NCBI GenBank assembly: GCA_021826565.1
Contig: JAKAZJ010000045.1
Location: 1 to 9,002 of the forward strand
Length of the DNA stretch: 9,002 nt
Source of the DNA: Pseudomonadota bacterium
GTDB taxonomy: Bacteria; Pseudomonadota; Alphaproteobacteria; Acetobacterales; Acetobacteraceae
Reading direction: 5' to 3'
The notes under the pieces were generated by a model that made no database searches, was not told where the DNA came from, and worked only from the letters and a program-made list of their open reading frames with translations. Made by a program: the position numbers and the translations under genes. This document shows positions 1-7,602 of the stretch, in pieces; within the stretch, counting starts at the first letter, position 1, and each line of letters opens with the position of its first letter.

Positions 1-42
1 GGGCTTCGGGAGCGTCCGACTTTTGCTTTCAAGATGGGTCTT
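1..42. other. Short sequence downstream of the RND pump, nothing recognised
   Basis: These 42 bases follow the pump stop codon in transcription direction. I see no stem-loop with a T-run that would serve as a terminator, no start codon with a ribosome site, and no coding signal. Whether the operon continues to the left cannot be judged from this much sequence. Confidence 0.5.
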
Positions 43-3000
43 TCAATCAAGGCCGTCGGCTTTAGGAGCGGCGATACGCAGAAGGTGCGGCGCAAGGATC
101 GGCAGGACGAACAGCGTCAGGATCGTTGCGGTTGTGAGGCCACCGAGGATGACGATGGCCATCGGCCCCTCGATGGCGTCGCCAGGGGAGCCGGTGGCAA
201 GTGCGAGCGGGAGCAGGCCGAGGGCGGTCACACAGGCGGTGATCAGGATTGCCGGAAGCCGGTCGGCAGCAGCCTGACGCGCGATCTCTGCTGACCAGGG
301 TTTGTCGCTGACCTCCATGAGCCGGCGCATGTGAATAAGGAGCAACAGGCCGTTGCGCAGGGTGAGGCCGAACAGCGTTGCCAAACCGACCATGGCGCCA
401 AGTTCGAGATGGCCACCAAGGAAGACCCAGGTCGCCGCGATGCCGCCAGAGAAGGCGATCGGCAGGATCGCCATGATCAGCACAACGGCCCGTGCCTCGC
501 GCAGGGCGAGCGCGATCAGGATCAGGATGCCGGCAAGCGCTGCGGCGGCGCGGACGGCAAGTTCGCGCCGCGCGGTGCCGCCGGCGACTGCCGTGCCGCC
601 GTAGCGGACATAAACGCCCGTGCCCAGCCGAAGCCTGGCGAGCCTCCGACGCAAGCTGCGGATCACCGGAGCGGCATGGCCATGCGCGACCTGGACGGTG
701 ACGACCTGAACGCGGCGGCCGTCGTTGTGCAGGATCTGCGCCGGAACCCGCGTCTGGCGAATTGTCGCGATACGGTCGAGGGGCACGATCATGCCGCCGT
801 CAGCCGTGACCGGGAGTTCGCCGATTTCGGCTGGCTGATGCCTGATCGACGCGGGGAACGTGACGACGATCGGCTCGACGAGGGTGCCGCGATATACATG
901 GCCGACAGTGGCGCCCGAATACGCGATCTTCATAGTCTCGAGCGCTGCGCGGGGGGTAATGCCGTATCGCAGCATCGCCGCGCGGTTCAGGTTGATCGCG
1001 AGGGCTGGCACCTGCTGGACGGCAGCCATGCTTGCCGCGCGCACGCCGGACACCCCGCGTGCCGCCGCCACGATCCGCGCCGCGGCGATGTCGATTGTAT
1101 CGAGGCTGGGGCCGAAGACCGAAACGGTCACCGGGGCGGTGACGCCGGACAGGCTTTCATCGACACGCTCGCTGAGAAATGTGCGCGACCACCAGGACAG
1201 GCCGTCGATATGGTCGACCGACGCCAGGATCTGCCGCGTCGATCGTTCGACGTGGCGGTTGCCGGTCTTGCTGAGCGTGATGTCGATCTCGGCCTTGTTC
1301 ACACCGGCATGACCGTTGCTCATCGAAGCGCGGCCGATATGCATCACGACATCCCCAACCGAGGGGAGGTTCTTGAGCGTGTGGATCGCGAGGCGGCCAA
1401 TGGCGAGCATCGCGTCGATCGACGTGCCAGGTGCGGCGAGATAATGGACGATGACGTCGTTTTCTCGAAAGCGCGGCAGGAATCGAGTTTGCAGCAGCGG
1501 CACGCTGATGCCAGCCAGCAGGATCAGGGCGAGCGCAGCGGCGATGAAGGCGCGTCCGTGATGTTCCAGCCTGCCGAGCGCGCTGCGATAAGCCGGGCGC
1601 AGCAGTGCGATCGGCGGCGTGTGGTCCGCTGCCGCGGCGGGCCGGACCAGGAGCAGAGCGGCGAGGGCTGGGGTAAGGACCAGCGCGACAACGAGCGACG
1701 CGCCGATCGCGGCGATGTAGGCGATGCCGAGGGGGGCGAACAGCCGACCGGCGACACCGCCGAGTGCGAGCACGGGGGTGAAGGCGATGGCGACGGCGGT
1801 GCTGGCAAAGATGATGGCACTGCGCACTTCCAGCGATGCCCGGAAAATAACGCGGAGCGGTGGTTCCGGGCTGCCGGCGATACGGTTCTCGCGCAGGCGG
1901 CGGGTGATGTTTTCGACATCGACAACCGCATCATCGACGAGTTCGCCGAGTGCAATGGCAAGACCGGCGAGCGCCATTGTATTCAGCGTGATCCCGAGGG
2001 CCGTGATGACGGCGGTAGCGACAAGCAGCGAAACCGGGATTGCCACGAATGAGATGACCGAGGCCCGCCAGTCGCGAAGCGCGACGAGAAGGACAAACAG
2101 GATCAGCGCCGCGCCGATCAGCAGTACATGGCCGAGATCGGCCAGTGCGACATGAATGAACGTAGCCGGTGTGAAGGCTTTGGGATCAACCTCGATCCCT
2201 TGCGCCTCAAGGCCCGGCGTCAGCCGCGCGACCGTTCGGGCCGCCTGGTCGGCCACCTCCAGCGTGTTCGCGCCGTAGAGCGAGGAGACGATCATTAGCA
2301 GGCCGGGGTGACCGTGGATCAGCGCCGCGCCGTAGCGGGGCGGCGCCGACAGCCGAACGCTTGCCACATCGCCGAGGCTGATCGGCGCGCCGTCGCTTGT
2401 GCCGAGCCAGGTCTTCGCCAGGGCCGAGGCGGTGCGTGCCTGGCCGTGCGGGGCAAGCACCAGCCGCTGGTTGCCGTTGTCGATGAAACCGGCTCCGAGC
2501 ACGGCGCTGCCGCGCCGGGCGGCGCGTGCCACGTCCTGCATCGTGAAGCCGGTGGCGAGGAGCGATCGGGGCCGGATCGCGACATCCAGCTGCGGCGGGC
2601 GGGCGCCGAAGATTACAACGTTCGCAACGCCGGGCACCGCCTGCAGGGCGGACCGCAGTCCGGTTTCGGCGATGGCGGTCAGGCGTTCGAGCGACATGCC
2701 GTGCCGGGCGTAGAGGCCGATATCGAGGGCTGTGCCGGTGGAGGACTGCATCGGCGCGAGGCGTGGCAGGATCCCGGCCGGGAGCGCACCGCCGAGCTCG
2801 CTCAGGCGCCCGGCGACGCGCTGCCTGTCCTGATACGGATTGGTGCCGCCATGAAAGACGAGATGGATGACGGACAGGCCAGACTCCGACGACGAGCGCA
2901 TCTTCGCGAGCCCCGGCAGGCCGGTGAGGGTGCGTTCGAGGCGATCGGTGACCACCTGCTCGGTCTGCAGCGCGCTGAAACCGGGCGCCGCTGTCTGGAT

Positions 3001-3144
3001 CACGACGGTGGGGGCGGTGAAGGTGGGGAACACATCGTAGCGGGCGGTGGGCAGGCGGGAGAGCTGAAGGGCCGCAAAGCCCGCGACCAGAAGCACGACG
3101 ACGAGGCGGTAGCGCAGGGCGGCGCGGACGATCGGGGACAGCAT
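43..3144 (-). CDS. Heavy-metal-efflux-type (CusA/CzcA-like) RND inner-membrane transporter permease
   Basis: A 1033-residue inner-membrane proton antiporter, the motor of a tripartite efflux pump. Length and layout are those of a complete RND protein: TM1 at about 13-30, a first periplasmic porter region (about 31-335), TM2-TM6 (about 336-500), an amphipathic stretch, TM7 (about 533-551), a second porter region (about 552-860) and TM8-TM12 (about 865-1023). TM4 carries the acidic relay signature of the heavy-metal group, here GELVDDAVVDVEN, with E401, D404, D405, D409 and E411. FLSERVDESLSGV (656-668) and the C-terminal DAIEGPMAIVILGGL (989-1003) are also typical of CusA/CzcA-like pumps. The ATG lies 9 bp after the adaptor stop with no clear Shine-Dalgarno, so translation is probably coupled to the adaptor gene. 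It is last in the channel-adaptor-pump operon. Substrate is unknown: the family exports Cu/Ag or Zn/Co/Cd, but this DD-containing TM4 variant belongs to a subgroup I cannot tie to a metal. Family call is secure, substrate open. Confidence 0.95.
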   Translation of the reverse strand: MLSPIVRAALRYRLVVVLLVAGFAALQLSRLPTARYDVFPTFTAPTVVIQTAAPGFSALQTEQVVTDRLERTLTGLPGLAKMRSSSESGLSVIHLVFHGGTNPYQDRQRVAGRLSELGGALPAGILPRLAPMQSSTGTALDIGLYARHGMSLERLTAIAETGLRSALQAVPGVANVVIFGARPPQLDVAIRPRSLLATGFTMQDVARAARRGSAVLGAGFIDNGNQRLVLAPHGQARTASALAKTWLGTSDGAPISLGDVASVRLSAPPRYGAALIHGHPGLLMIVSSLYGANTLEVADQAARTVARLTPGLEAQGIEVDPKAFTPATFIHVALADLGHVLLIGAALILFVLLVALRDWRASVISFVAIPVSLLVATAVITALGITLNTMALAGLAIALGELVDDAVVDVENITRRLRENRIAGSPEPPLRVIFRASLEVRSAIIFASTAVAIAFTPVLALGGVAGRLFAPLGIAYIAAIGASLVVALVLTPALAALLLVRPAAAADHTPPIALLRPAYRSALGRLEHHGRAFIAAALALILLAGISVPLLQTRFLPRFRENDVIVHYLAAPGTSIDAMLAIGRLAIHTLKNLPSVGDVVMHIGRASMSNGHAGVNKAEIDITLSKTGNRHVERSTRQILASVDHIDGLSWWSRTFLSERVDESLSGVTAPVTVSVFGPSLDTIDIAAARIVAAARGVSGVRAASMAAVQQVPALAINLNRAAMLRYGITPRAALETMKIAYSGATVGHVYRGTLVEPIVVTFPASIRHQPAEIGELPVTADGGMIVPLDRIATIRQTRVPAQILHNDGRRVQVVTVQVAHGHAAPVIRSLRRRLARLRLGTGVYVRYGGTAVAGGTARRELAVRAAAALAGILILIALALREARAVVLIMAILPIAFSGGIAATWVFLGGHLELGAMVGLATLFGLTLRNGLLLLIHMRRLMEVSDKPWSAEIARQAAADRLPAILITACVTALGLLPLALATGSPGDAIEGPMAIVILGGLTTATILTLFVLPILAPHLLRIAAPKADGLD

Positions 3145-3153
3145 GAGATTGGC

Positions 3154-4080
3154 TCAGTTGTCGTTCGCAGCGGATGCGCCGCCGCCAGCCAGTGCCGAGT
3201 TCAGCAGCCCGGCGCCCGACGTCACGATCGCCGGGTGGGCCGGAAGGTCTGCGCCGGGGACGAAAAACCCGGCGATCGTGCCCGCATGCCGCAGCGGATG
3301 GGTCGTTGTCACACGGTACATCGCGAAATGGTTTGCACCGATGCGAACGAAAACGAAGGACGCATTATCGTGCCAGACCAGCGCGCCAGCGGGCACGTCG
3401 TAGCCAGTGACCGCGCGGGGCGCGCGGAGTATGACGGCGAGCGGCGAGCCGATGGCCAGCGCCGGGCCGGTGTAGAAAAAGGCCTGCCCCAGCAACCCCT
3501 TCGGGATCCGTCCGGCAGACCCGACAGGACGCAGCGTGACGCGAGACCCGTCCGGCGCCTTGGCCGATGCGGCCGCCGGGGCGGCAAGTGCGGCACCTGC
3601 CTGCACAACCGAGACCAGCGAACCACCGGCGCTGATTGTCCTGAACGCAGCGCCATCATCGGCAATTCCCGTTCCCAGGGCGGCTCCGTAGCGCGCTTTC
3701 GCCCGGGCCAGCAAATCTTCAACACGCGCTTGCGCGATGGCGGTTTGAGCCTGGATCTGCTGCAGGCTAGCCTTGGAGACGTTACCGCCAGAGCGATAAA
3801 GCTTCCGGGCACGGGCCAGATTCGCATCGTTCAGCGTCAGCGTTGCGCGTGCTGCGACGATCCGGTGCCGCAAGGTGATGACTGGCGTGGGGTCGATCAC
3901 CATGCCGTAGGCCGCGGAGCCGGGATGTTTAGTCTCAAGGCGCAGGACGCTTGTCTTGATGAGGCCACTGCTCATGGTGGCCGCATCGATCGTCACGCTG
4001 CGGGGGACTCCGGCATGCGCGGCAGCTGCGGCGCAAACCAGTGACAGGCTTACGCCGATGGCCTGCAAATGCCGCTTCAT
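3154..4080 (-). CDS. RND efflux periplasmic adaptor subunit (membrane fusion protein), short form
   Basis: A 308-residue periplasmic adaptor that would join the RND pump to the outer-membrane channel. A Sec-type signal peptide is visible (MKR then a hydrophobic run to AAAHA, cleavage near residue 23). Residues about 74-132 form a charged, alanine-rich helical hairpin including LARARKLYRSGGNVSKASLQ, the usual channel-contacting element. Residues about 150-230 resemble the lipoyl and beta-barrel segments (VTLRPVG, LAIGSPLAVILRAP). The stretch VPAGALVWHDNASFVFVRIG (229-248) matches the conserved VP..AVVW..G..WVYV stretch of these adaptors. At 308 residues it is shorter than many metal adaptors of about 400, and it lacks a His/Met-rich N-terminal metal-binding segment. 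The start overlaps the channel stop as ATGA (4080-4077), with a good GGGAGAG ribosome site about 6 nt upstream. The assignment rests on these motifs plus its position between channel and pump. Confidence 0.88.
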   Translation of the reverse strand: MKRHLQAIGVSLSLVCAAAAAHAGVPRSVTIDAATMSSGLIKTSVLRLETKHPGSAAYGMVIDPTPVITLRHRIVAARATLTLNDANLARARKLYRSGGNVSKASLQQIQAQTAIAQARVEDLLARAKARYGAALGTGIADDGAAFRTISAGGSLVSVVQAGAALAAPAAASAKAPDGSRVTLRPVGSAGRIPKGLLGQAFFYTGPALAIGSPLAVILRAPRAVTGYDVPAGALVWHDNASFVFVRIGANHFAMYRVTTTHPLRHAGTIAGFFVPGADLPAHPAIVTSGAGLLNSALAGGGASAANDN

Positions 4081-5453
4081 ATGTGGCTCTCCCGGAAAAT
4101 GGGGTGATGGAGCGCGTCGGCCAGGGCTGCGAGGGCACGCAATCGCTGCGCATCCGCGGTCAGCGCCTGTTCGCGGACCAGGGTTGTCCGCCGTTCGGCC
4201 TCGACCATCCGGAGCCGGCCGGTCGCACCGGCGCGGTAGGCTTCAACGGCCTGGTGTTCGCGCTGGCGGGCGGTCGCGAGGAGGAGCTGCGCCTCGCGGG
4301 CAACGCGCCCACTGCCGTGCAGGGCGGCCTCTGCGGTGTCGATCTGGTGGAGAACACGCGCCTGAGCCAGATCGAACGCGGCGGCCGCGCCCCGGCGCCT
4401 GGCGCGGGCCTCGGCGATCGGGCCTTGGTTCTGGTTGAGAATTGGCAGCGGCAGAGAGAGGGCGAGGATGAACTTGTTGGCGCCCTGGTCGTAGTGATAT
4501 CCGGGTCCGATGCGGAATCCCGGAAACTGCTGGTCGATCGCCTTGCGCAGCGAGGCATCGGCCGCGCGATAACGCGCATAGGCCGCGACGACCGATGGCC
4601 TGGTGACCAGTGCTGTGCGGGTAAGCGCGGCGAGGTGGGCCGGCGGCACCGGATGTGCGAAGGCGGCGAAGTCGAGGCGCACATTCCGAAGGGCTGCGAC
4701 GGGCATGCCGACCGCGGCGGCGAGGCGGGTCCGGTCGGTGTCGATGCGGATCTGAGCTTTGGCGGCGTCAAGCCGTGCCCTGTCTGCCGCCTCGGCCGCG
4801 CTGGCGCGCGCGGTCTCGCCGAGCATGCCAGACATCACGCGCTGAGAGATGAGGCGTGACGCCGATTCAGCGTAGCCGGCGGCGCGCGCCTTGATCGTGG
4901 CGATGCGTTCGTCCTGCCAGAGTGCGAGCAGCGCGTTGCGGACGCTGCTGCGTTCCCGCCATGCCGCAGCGGCGACGAGGGTTCGCGCGGCAAGCTGACG
5001 ATCCCGCGCGGCGGCGATGCCAGCCGCGCGCGCGCCGAGATTGGAGACGAGAAAACTGATGACCGGCCCGATCTTGATTGGCGACGGAAAGGCTTGCGTC
5101 GCATTGAAGCTCGGTGCGAGGGAGAGCGTGGGGTTCGGGAGCTGGCGGGCGGTGGTCACCGCCGCCTTCGCGGCGTCGTAGGCGGCGACGCTGATCCGTA
5201 GATCGGGCCGCTCATAGACGGCGACGAGCGTCAGGGCTCTCAACCCCCACTGCCCGTGCGGCGAGGCGCCCATCGCGGCGAGGAAGCGGCGGAGCTCCGG
5301 CTGGTCGAGACGGCGACCGATTAGTGCCGTGGCCGAAGCACGGGGATGCAATGGTGCGGGCTGATACCGGGCACAGCCGGCAAGCAGTGTCGCAAGCGTA
5401 AGAACACCGACGCGGCTGGGTCTGAAACGGAGATGCTGGGAAGTTTTCTTCAT
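4077..5453 (-). CDS. TolC/CzcC-family outer-membrane efflux channel lipoprotein
   Basis: A 458-residue outer-membrane factor, the exit duct of the tripartite pump. The N-terminus has basic residues, a hydrophobic segment and a lipobox LAGC with acylated Cys27, as in CusC/OprM-type channels. Two tandem OEP-type coiled-coil halves follow (about 75-260 and 275-450), rich in Ala and Arg with long amphipathic helices. The stretch ALSLPLPILNQNQGPIAEA (331-349) is the strand-to-helix turn typical of metal-efflux TolC proteins, with the LPLPI...NQGPIAEA pattern. Only the ATG at 5453 lies a sensible distance before the lipobox; its ribosome site is weak (GAAG too close to the ATG). The stop overlaps the adaptor start by 4 bp. 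It is the first gene of the efflux operon and follows the 99-bp gap holding the putative regulator boxes. Function in export is confident, substrate is not. Confidence 0.93.
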   Translation of the reverse strand: MKKTSQHLRFRPSRVGVLTLATLLAGCARYQPAPLHPRASATALIGRRLDQPELRRFLAAMGASPHGQWGLRALTLVAVYERPDLRISVAAYDAAKAAVTTARQLPNPTLSLAPSFNATQAFPSPIKIGPVISFLVSNLGARAAGIAAARDRQLAARTLVAAAAWRERSSVRNALLALWQDERIATIKARAAGYAESASRLISQRVMSGMLGETARASAAEAADRARLDAAKAQIRIDTDRTRLAAAVGMPVAALRNVRLDFAAFAHPVPPAHLAALTRTALVTRPSVVAAYARYRAADASLRKAIDQQFPGFRIGPGYHYDQGANKFILALSLPLPILNQNQGPIAEARARRRGAAAAFDLAQARVLHQIDTAEAALHGSGRVAREAQLLLATARQREHQAVEAYRAGATGRLRMVEAERRTTLVREQALTADAQRLRALAALADALHHPIFRESHI

Positions 5454-5490
5454 GGCTTCAAGCGGGAACGAAATCGCGCTTTAGCCGCCG

Positions 5491-5521
5491 AGAATGACGT
5501 TTCCGCCTCGCCAGAATGACG
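5491..5521. repeat. Direct repeat AGAATGACG, two copies 22 bp apart
   Basis: The 9-mer AGAATGACG occurs at 5491-5499 and again at 5513-5521, where it forms one half of the palindrome, start to start 22 bp. About two helical turns places both on the same DNA face, consistent with a second regulator dimer or half-site lying closer to the start codon. Downstream of each copy a T-rich TTTC follows. Function is inferred. Confidence 0.5.
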
Positions 5522-5530
5522 ATTTCGTCA
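5517..5530. promoter_or_regulatory. CusR/CopR-box-like palindrome, putative response-regulator operator
   Basis: The sequence TGACGATTTCGTCA has perfect 6-bp arms (TGACGA/TCGTCA) around a 2-bp centre. Established knowledge: the E. coli CusR box and related CopR/PcoR boxes have the core TGACAANNTTGTCA, identical in arm length and spacing and differing only in the two inner arm bases. The window encodes a CusR-type regulator, and this site is 64 bp upstream of the channel start codon, a usual place for an activator. That this regulator binds here is inference, but motif, regulator family and location agree. Confidence 0.65.
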
Positions 5531-5552
5531 GTTTGGGCTCACCGTTTCGGGA

Positions 5553-6896
5553 TCAGCGCACGGACGTTGCGACCAGAAGCGACACGGTGGTGCCCAACCC
5601 CTGAGTGCTTTCGATCGTGACGCGTCCCCCATGCAGGTCCATGATCGCGCGGACCACCGCGAGGCCGAGCCCGAGATTGCCGCCGACATGCGAGCGTGCC
5701 GGATCTGCACGGTAGAACCGGTCGAATACACGCGGCAGATGCTCGGATGCGATCCCCTGCCCGGTATCCTTTATGCGGATGGCAAGCTGTTCCGGCGCTT
5801 CCGTAACCTCGATGGTGATCTGCCCGCCGGCGCTGGTATGGACGATCGCATTGGCTACCAGATTACCGAGTGCCTGCTGGAGGAGAATGCGGTCGAACCG
5901 GATCGGCAGCCCCGGACGGACACGGGCGGTCAGCGACAGGCCCGCCTCTGCTGCCATTGGCTGGTAGAATTCGAGCACCGTCGCGATCTCTGTGCCAAGA
6001 TCAAGGGTTTCAACGGCAGGTGGCGCCCCGACCATCTCGGCGCGGGCAAGGAACAGGAGGCTCTGGATGACCCGGCTGATGCGGGTGCATTCCTCGAGCG
6101 CGGAGCCGAGAACCTCGCGATACGCATCGTCTGAGCGCGGCCTCGATAACGCGACTTCCAGTTCGCCGCGCAGATTGCTGATCGGCGTCCGCAGTTCGTG
6201 AGCCAGGTCGGCCGAGAACTGGGACAGCTGGACGAAGGATTGCTCCAGCCGGTCCAGCATCAGGTTGAACGTGTTGGCGAGCGCAGCGAGTTCGGCCGGT
6301 AGCCCCACGACGTCGAGACGTTCATGCAGGGTCGACAGGCGGATGTTTTCGGCGGTTTCGGCAATGCGTTCGATCGGGCGCATGCCTGAACGGGCGATGA
6401 GATATCCAAGAACGGCGCAGAGGATGATCGATACTGCAAGGACCAGGGTCAGCGTTTCGCGGAAGCGGAGCAGGAGCGCCTGCGAGCCGGGGCTGGCGAT
6501 GGCGATCTGCAGCATGAAGCCGTTCGGCAGGCGCTGGGTGAGGACACGAAACGCCATACCGCCGCTATTGAGCGTGCGGAAGTTCGGCAAGCTGGCTGAT
6601 GAGGGCAGAGGCAGATGATTGCCCTGTGACTGGAGGGCGATCCGACCGTGCGGGCCGATAATGCGGAACTGTATCTCGTGGGCGTTGCCCGCTCGCTCAA
6701 GTGACGATGCAATAGTGCGCGATGCGGACGGATCGGCAGCGCCACCCAGCGGGCGGGCAATCCGCGCGAGCACCTGTAGAGTATGATCCTCCTGTCCGGC
6801 GATGCGCGCGCCGAACGACCAGGACAGGAAGCTCGTAGCCAGGAGGACGAGCAGGAACGCCGTGCCGGCATACCATGCGGTCATCCGCAGGGACAT
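5553..6896 (-). CDS. Heavy-metal-type (CusS/CopS-like) sensor histidine kinase
   Basis: A membrane sensor kinase that should autophosphorylate and pass phosphate to the regulator encoded just upstream. Numbering from the chosen ATG (447 aa): TM1 about 4-26, a periplasmic sensor region about 27-148, TM2 about 149-168, HAMP about 169-222, then HisKA with the H-box FSADLAHELRTPI (His233), and HATPase_c with the N-box NLVANA (Asn349), G1 DTGQGI (Asp377), F-box FDRFYR and G2 GLGLAVV. All catalytic boxes are intact. The H-box context and the GLGLAVVRAIMDLHGG tail are typical of the CusS/SilS/CopS group. The sensor region shows scattered His but no His/Met cluster, so the ligand cannot be assigned. 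The ATG at 6896, 28 bp after the regulator stop and directly before TM1, is preferred. GTG codons at 6935 or 6959 in the same frame would add 13 or 21 residues and overlap the regulator gene. Confidence 0.93.
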   Translation of the reverse strand: MSLRMTAWYAGTAFLLVLLATSFLSWSFGARIAGQEDHTLQVLARIARPLGGAADPSASRTIASSLERAGNAHEIQFRIIGPHGRIALQSQGNHLPLPSSASLPNFRTLNSGGMAFRVLTQRLPNGFMLQIAIASPGSQALLLRFRETLTLVLAVSIILCAVLGYLIARSGMRPIERIAETAENIRLSTLHERLDVVGLPAELAALANTFNLMLDRLEQSFVQLSQFSADLAHELRTPISNLRGELEVALSRPRSDDAYREVLGSALEECTRISRVIQSLLFLARAEMVGAPPAVETLDLGTEIATVLEFYQPMAAEAGLSLTARVRPGLPIRFDRILLQQALGNLVANAIVHTSAGGQITIEVTEAPEQLAIRIKDTGQGIASEHLPRVFDRFYRADPARSHVGGNLGLGLAVVRAIMDLHGGRVTIESTQGLGTTVSLLVATSVR

Positions 6897-6924
6897 CGAT
6901 CCGCCGGCGCCCGGCGATGGAGGA

Positions 6925-7602
6925 TCAGCCGCCACGGTCTTCGAGCACGTAGCCCACACCGCGAACGGTGTGGATCAGCCGGCGGAAGAACGGGTCGTCC
7001 AGCTTCGCGCGGAGGCGGTACATGTGAACGTCGACCACGTTTGTGCCGGAATCGAAGTTGATGTCCCAGACCTGTTCGGCGATGACCGTTCGGGAGATGA
7101 CATCGCCGGCGCGGCGGGCCAGCAATGACAGCAGGCGGAATTCCTTCGGCGTCAGATCGAGCACCTGCCCCGCCCTTATCGCCCGGTGTCCCGAGAGGTC
7201 GATCTCGAGATCGGCGATCTGGATCAGCGCGGGTTGCCGAGCATGTCCCCGCCGCAGAATAGTGCGTACACGGGCAAGCAGCTCGGAAAACGCGAAGGGC
7301 TTGACGAGATAATCATCGGCTCCGGCCTCCAGCCCGGCGACGCGGTCTGTCACCTGGTCGCGCGCGGTGAGCAGAAGAACCGCGGTGTGGCTATCGCGGC
7401 GGCGGATTTCGTCGAGGATTTCGAAGCCATTGCGTCGTGGCAGCATGACGTCGAGGATGATGACGTCATAGCCACCATGGCGGGCGAATTCGAGCCCTGT
7501 CTCTCCATCCGCCGCCACATCCGCCGTGAAGCCATTCTCTTCAAGACCCTTGCGGAGATAGGCCGCGGTCTTCCCCTCATCCTCGACGATAAGAACCCTC
7601 AC
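6925..7602 (-). CDS. CusR/CopR-type OmpR-family response regulator
   Basis: A 225-residue two-component transcription factor, the normal length for CusR/CopR/PcoR relatives. The receiver domain (1-115) has the acidic pocket E7-D8, phosphoacceptor D51 (in ILDVMLP), T79 and K101 (in LVKPF). The winged-helix DNA-binding domain (about 128-223) contains LTPKEFRLLSLL, VWDINFDSGTNVVDVHMYRLRAK and IHTVRGVGYVLE, hallmarks of the heavy-metal regulator subfamily. The frame is open further upstream, but the extra 92 residues are shadow of the PAP2-LssY gene. The GTG at 7602 is chosen because the receiver begins immediately (VRVLIVEDE), GGAGGG sits 9 nt upstream, and it overlaps the preceding stop as GTGA (7602-7599), implying translational coupling. 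Its probable target is the palindrome at 5517-5530 before the efflux genes. The effector metal or other signal is not shown by sequence. Confidence 0.95.
   Translation of the reverse strand: MRVLIVEDEGKTAAYLRKGLEENGFTADVAADGETGLEFARHGGYDVIILDVMLPRRNGFEILDEIRRRDSHTAVLLLTARDQVTDRVAGLEAGADDYLVKPFAFSELLARVRTILRRGHARQPALIQIADLEIDLSGHRAIRAGQVLDLTPKEFRLLSLLARRAGDVISRTVIAEQVWDINFDSGTNVVDVHMYRLRAKLDDPFFRRLIHTVRGVGYVLEDRGG

Larger units (their letters stand above)
5454..5552 (-). promoter_or_regulatory. Intergenic region with likely promoter of the efflux operon
   Basis: This 99-bp gap between the kinase stop and the channel ATG is the only non-coding stretch of any size between genes. It holds a CusR-like palindrome (5517-5530), a repeated half-site (5491-5499) and a degenerate third copy (5468-5476), so it most likely carries an activator-dependent promoter for the channel-adaptor-pump genes. 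Read on the minus strand, TAAAGC at 5483-5478 could be a poor -10, with no recognisable -35 hexamer about 17 bp upstream, as expected if an activator replaces the -35. No Rho-independent terminator for the upstream kinase gene is visible, so read-through from the regulatory genes is also possible. Transcription start is inferred only. Confidence 0.6.

Noticed and set aside
331..2052. Long plus-strand open frame (573 codons) opposite the RND gene
   Set aside because: The translation is rich in charged and low-complexity residues with no domain, and it lies antisense to a clearly conserved pump. It is a typical GC-rich shadow frame.
2308..4044. Long plus-strand open frame (578 codons) across the pump and adaptor genes
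   Set aside because: It spans two real genes on the other strand, has no recognisable motif and reads as Arg/Gly/Asp-rich shadow sequence.
4041..4859. Plus-strand frame of 272 codons opposite the channel gene
   Set aside because: Antisense to a channel with lipobox and family motifs; it shows no motifs of its own and no convincing ribosome site.
5517..5530. Palindrome read as a transcription terminator for the kinase gene
   Set aside because: The arms are only 6 bp with a 2-bp centre, too tight for a stable RNA hairpin, and no T-run follows. The CusR-box resemblance explains it better.
6897..6959. Kinase start at the upstream GTG 6959
   Set aside because: It would add 21 residues with no counterpart in the family and overlap the regulator by 35 bp. 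The ATG at 6896 sits directly before TM1. GTG 6935 remains possible but less likely.
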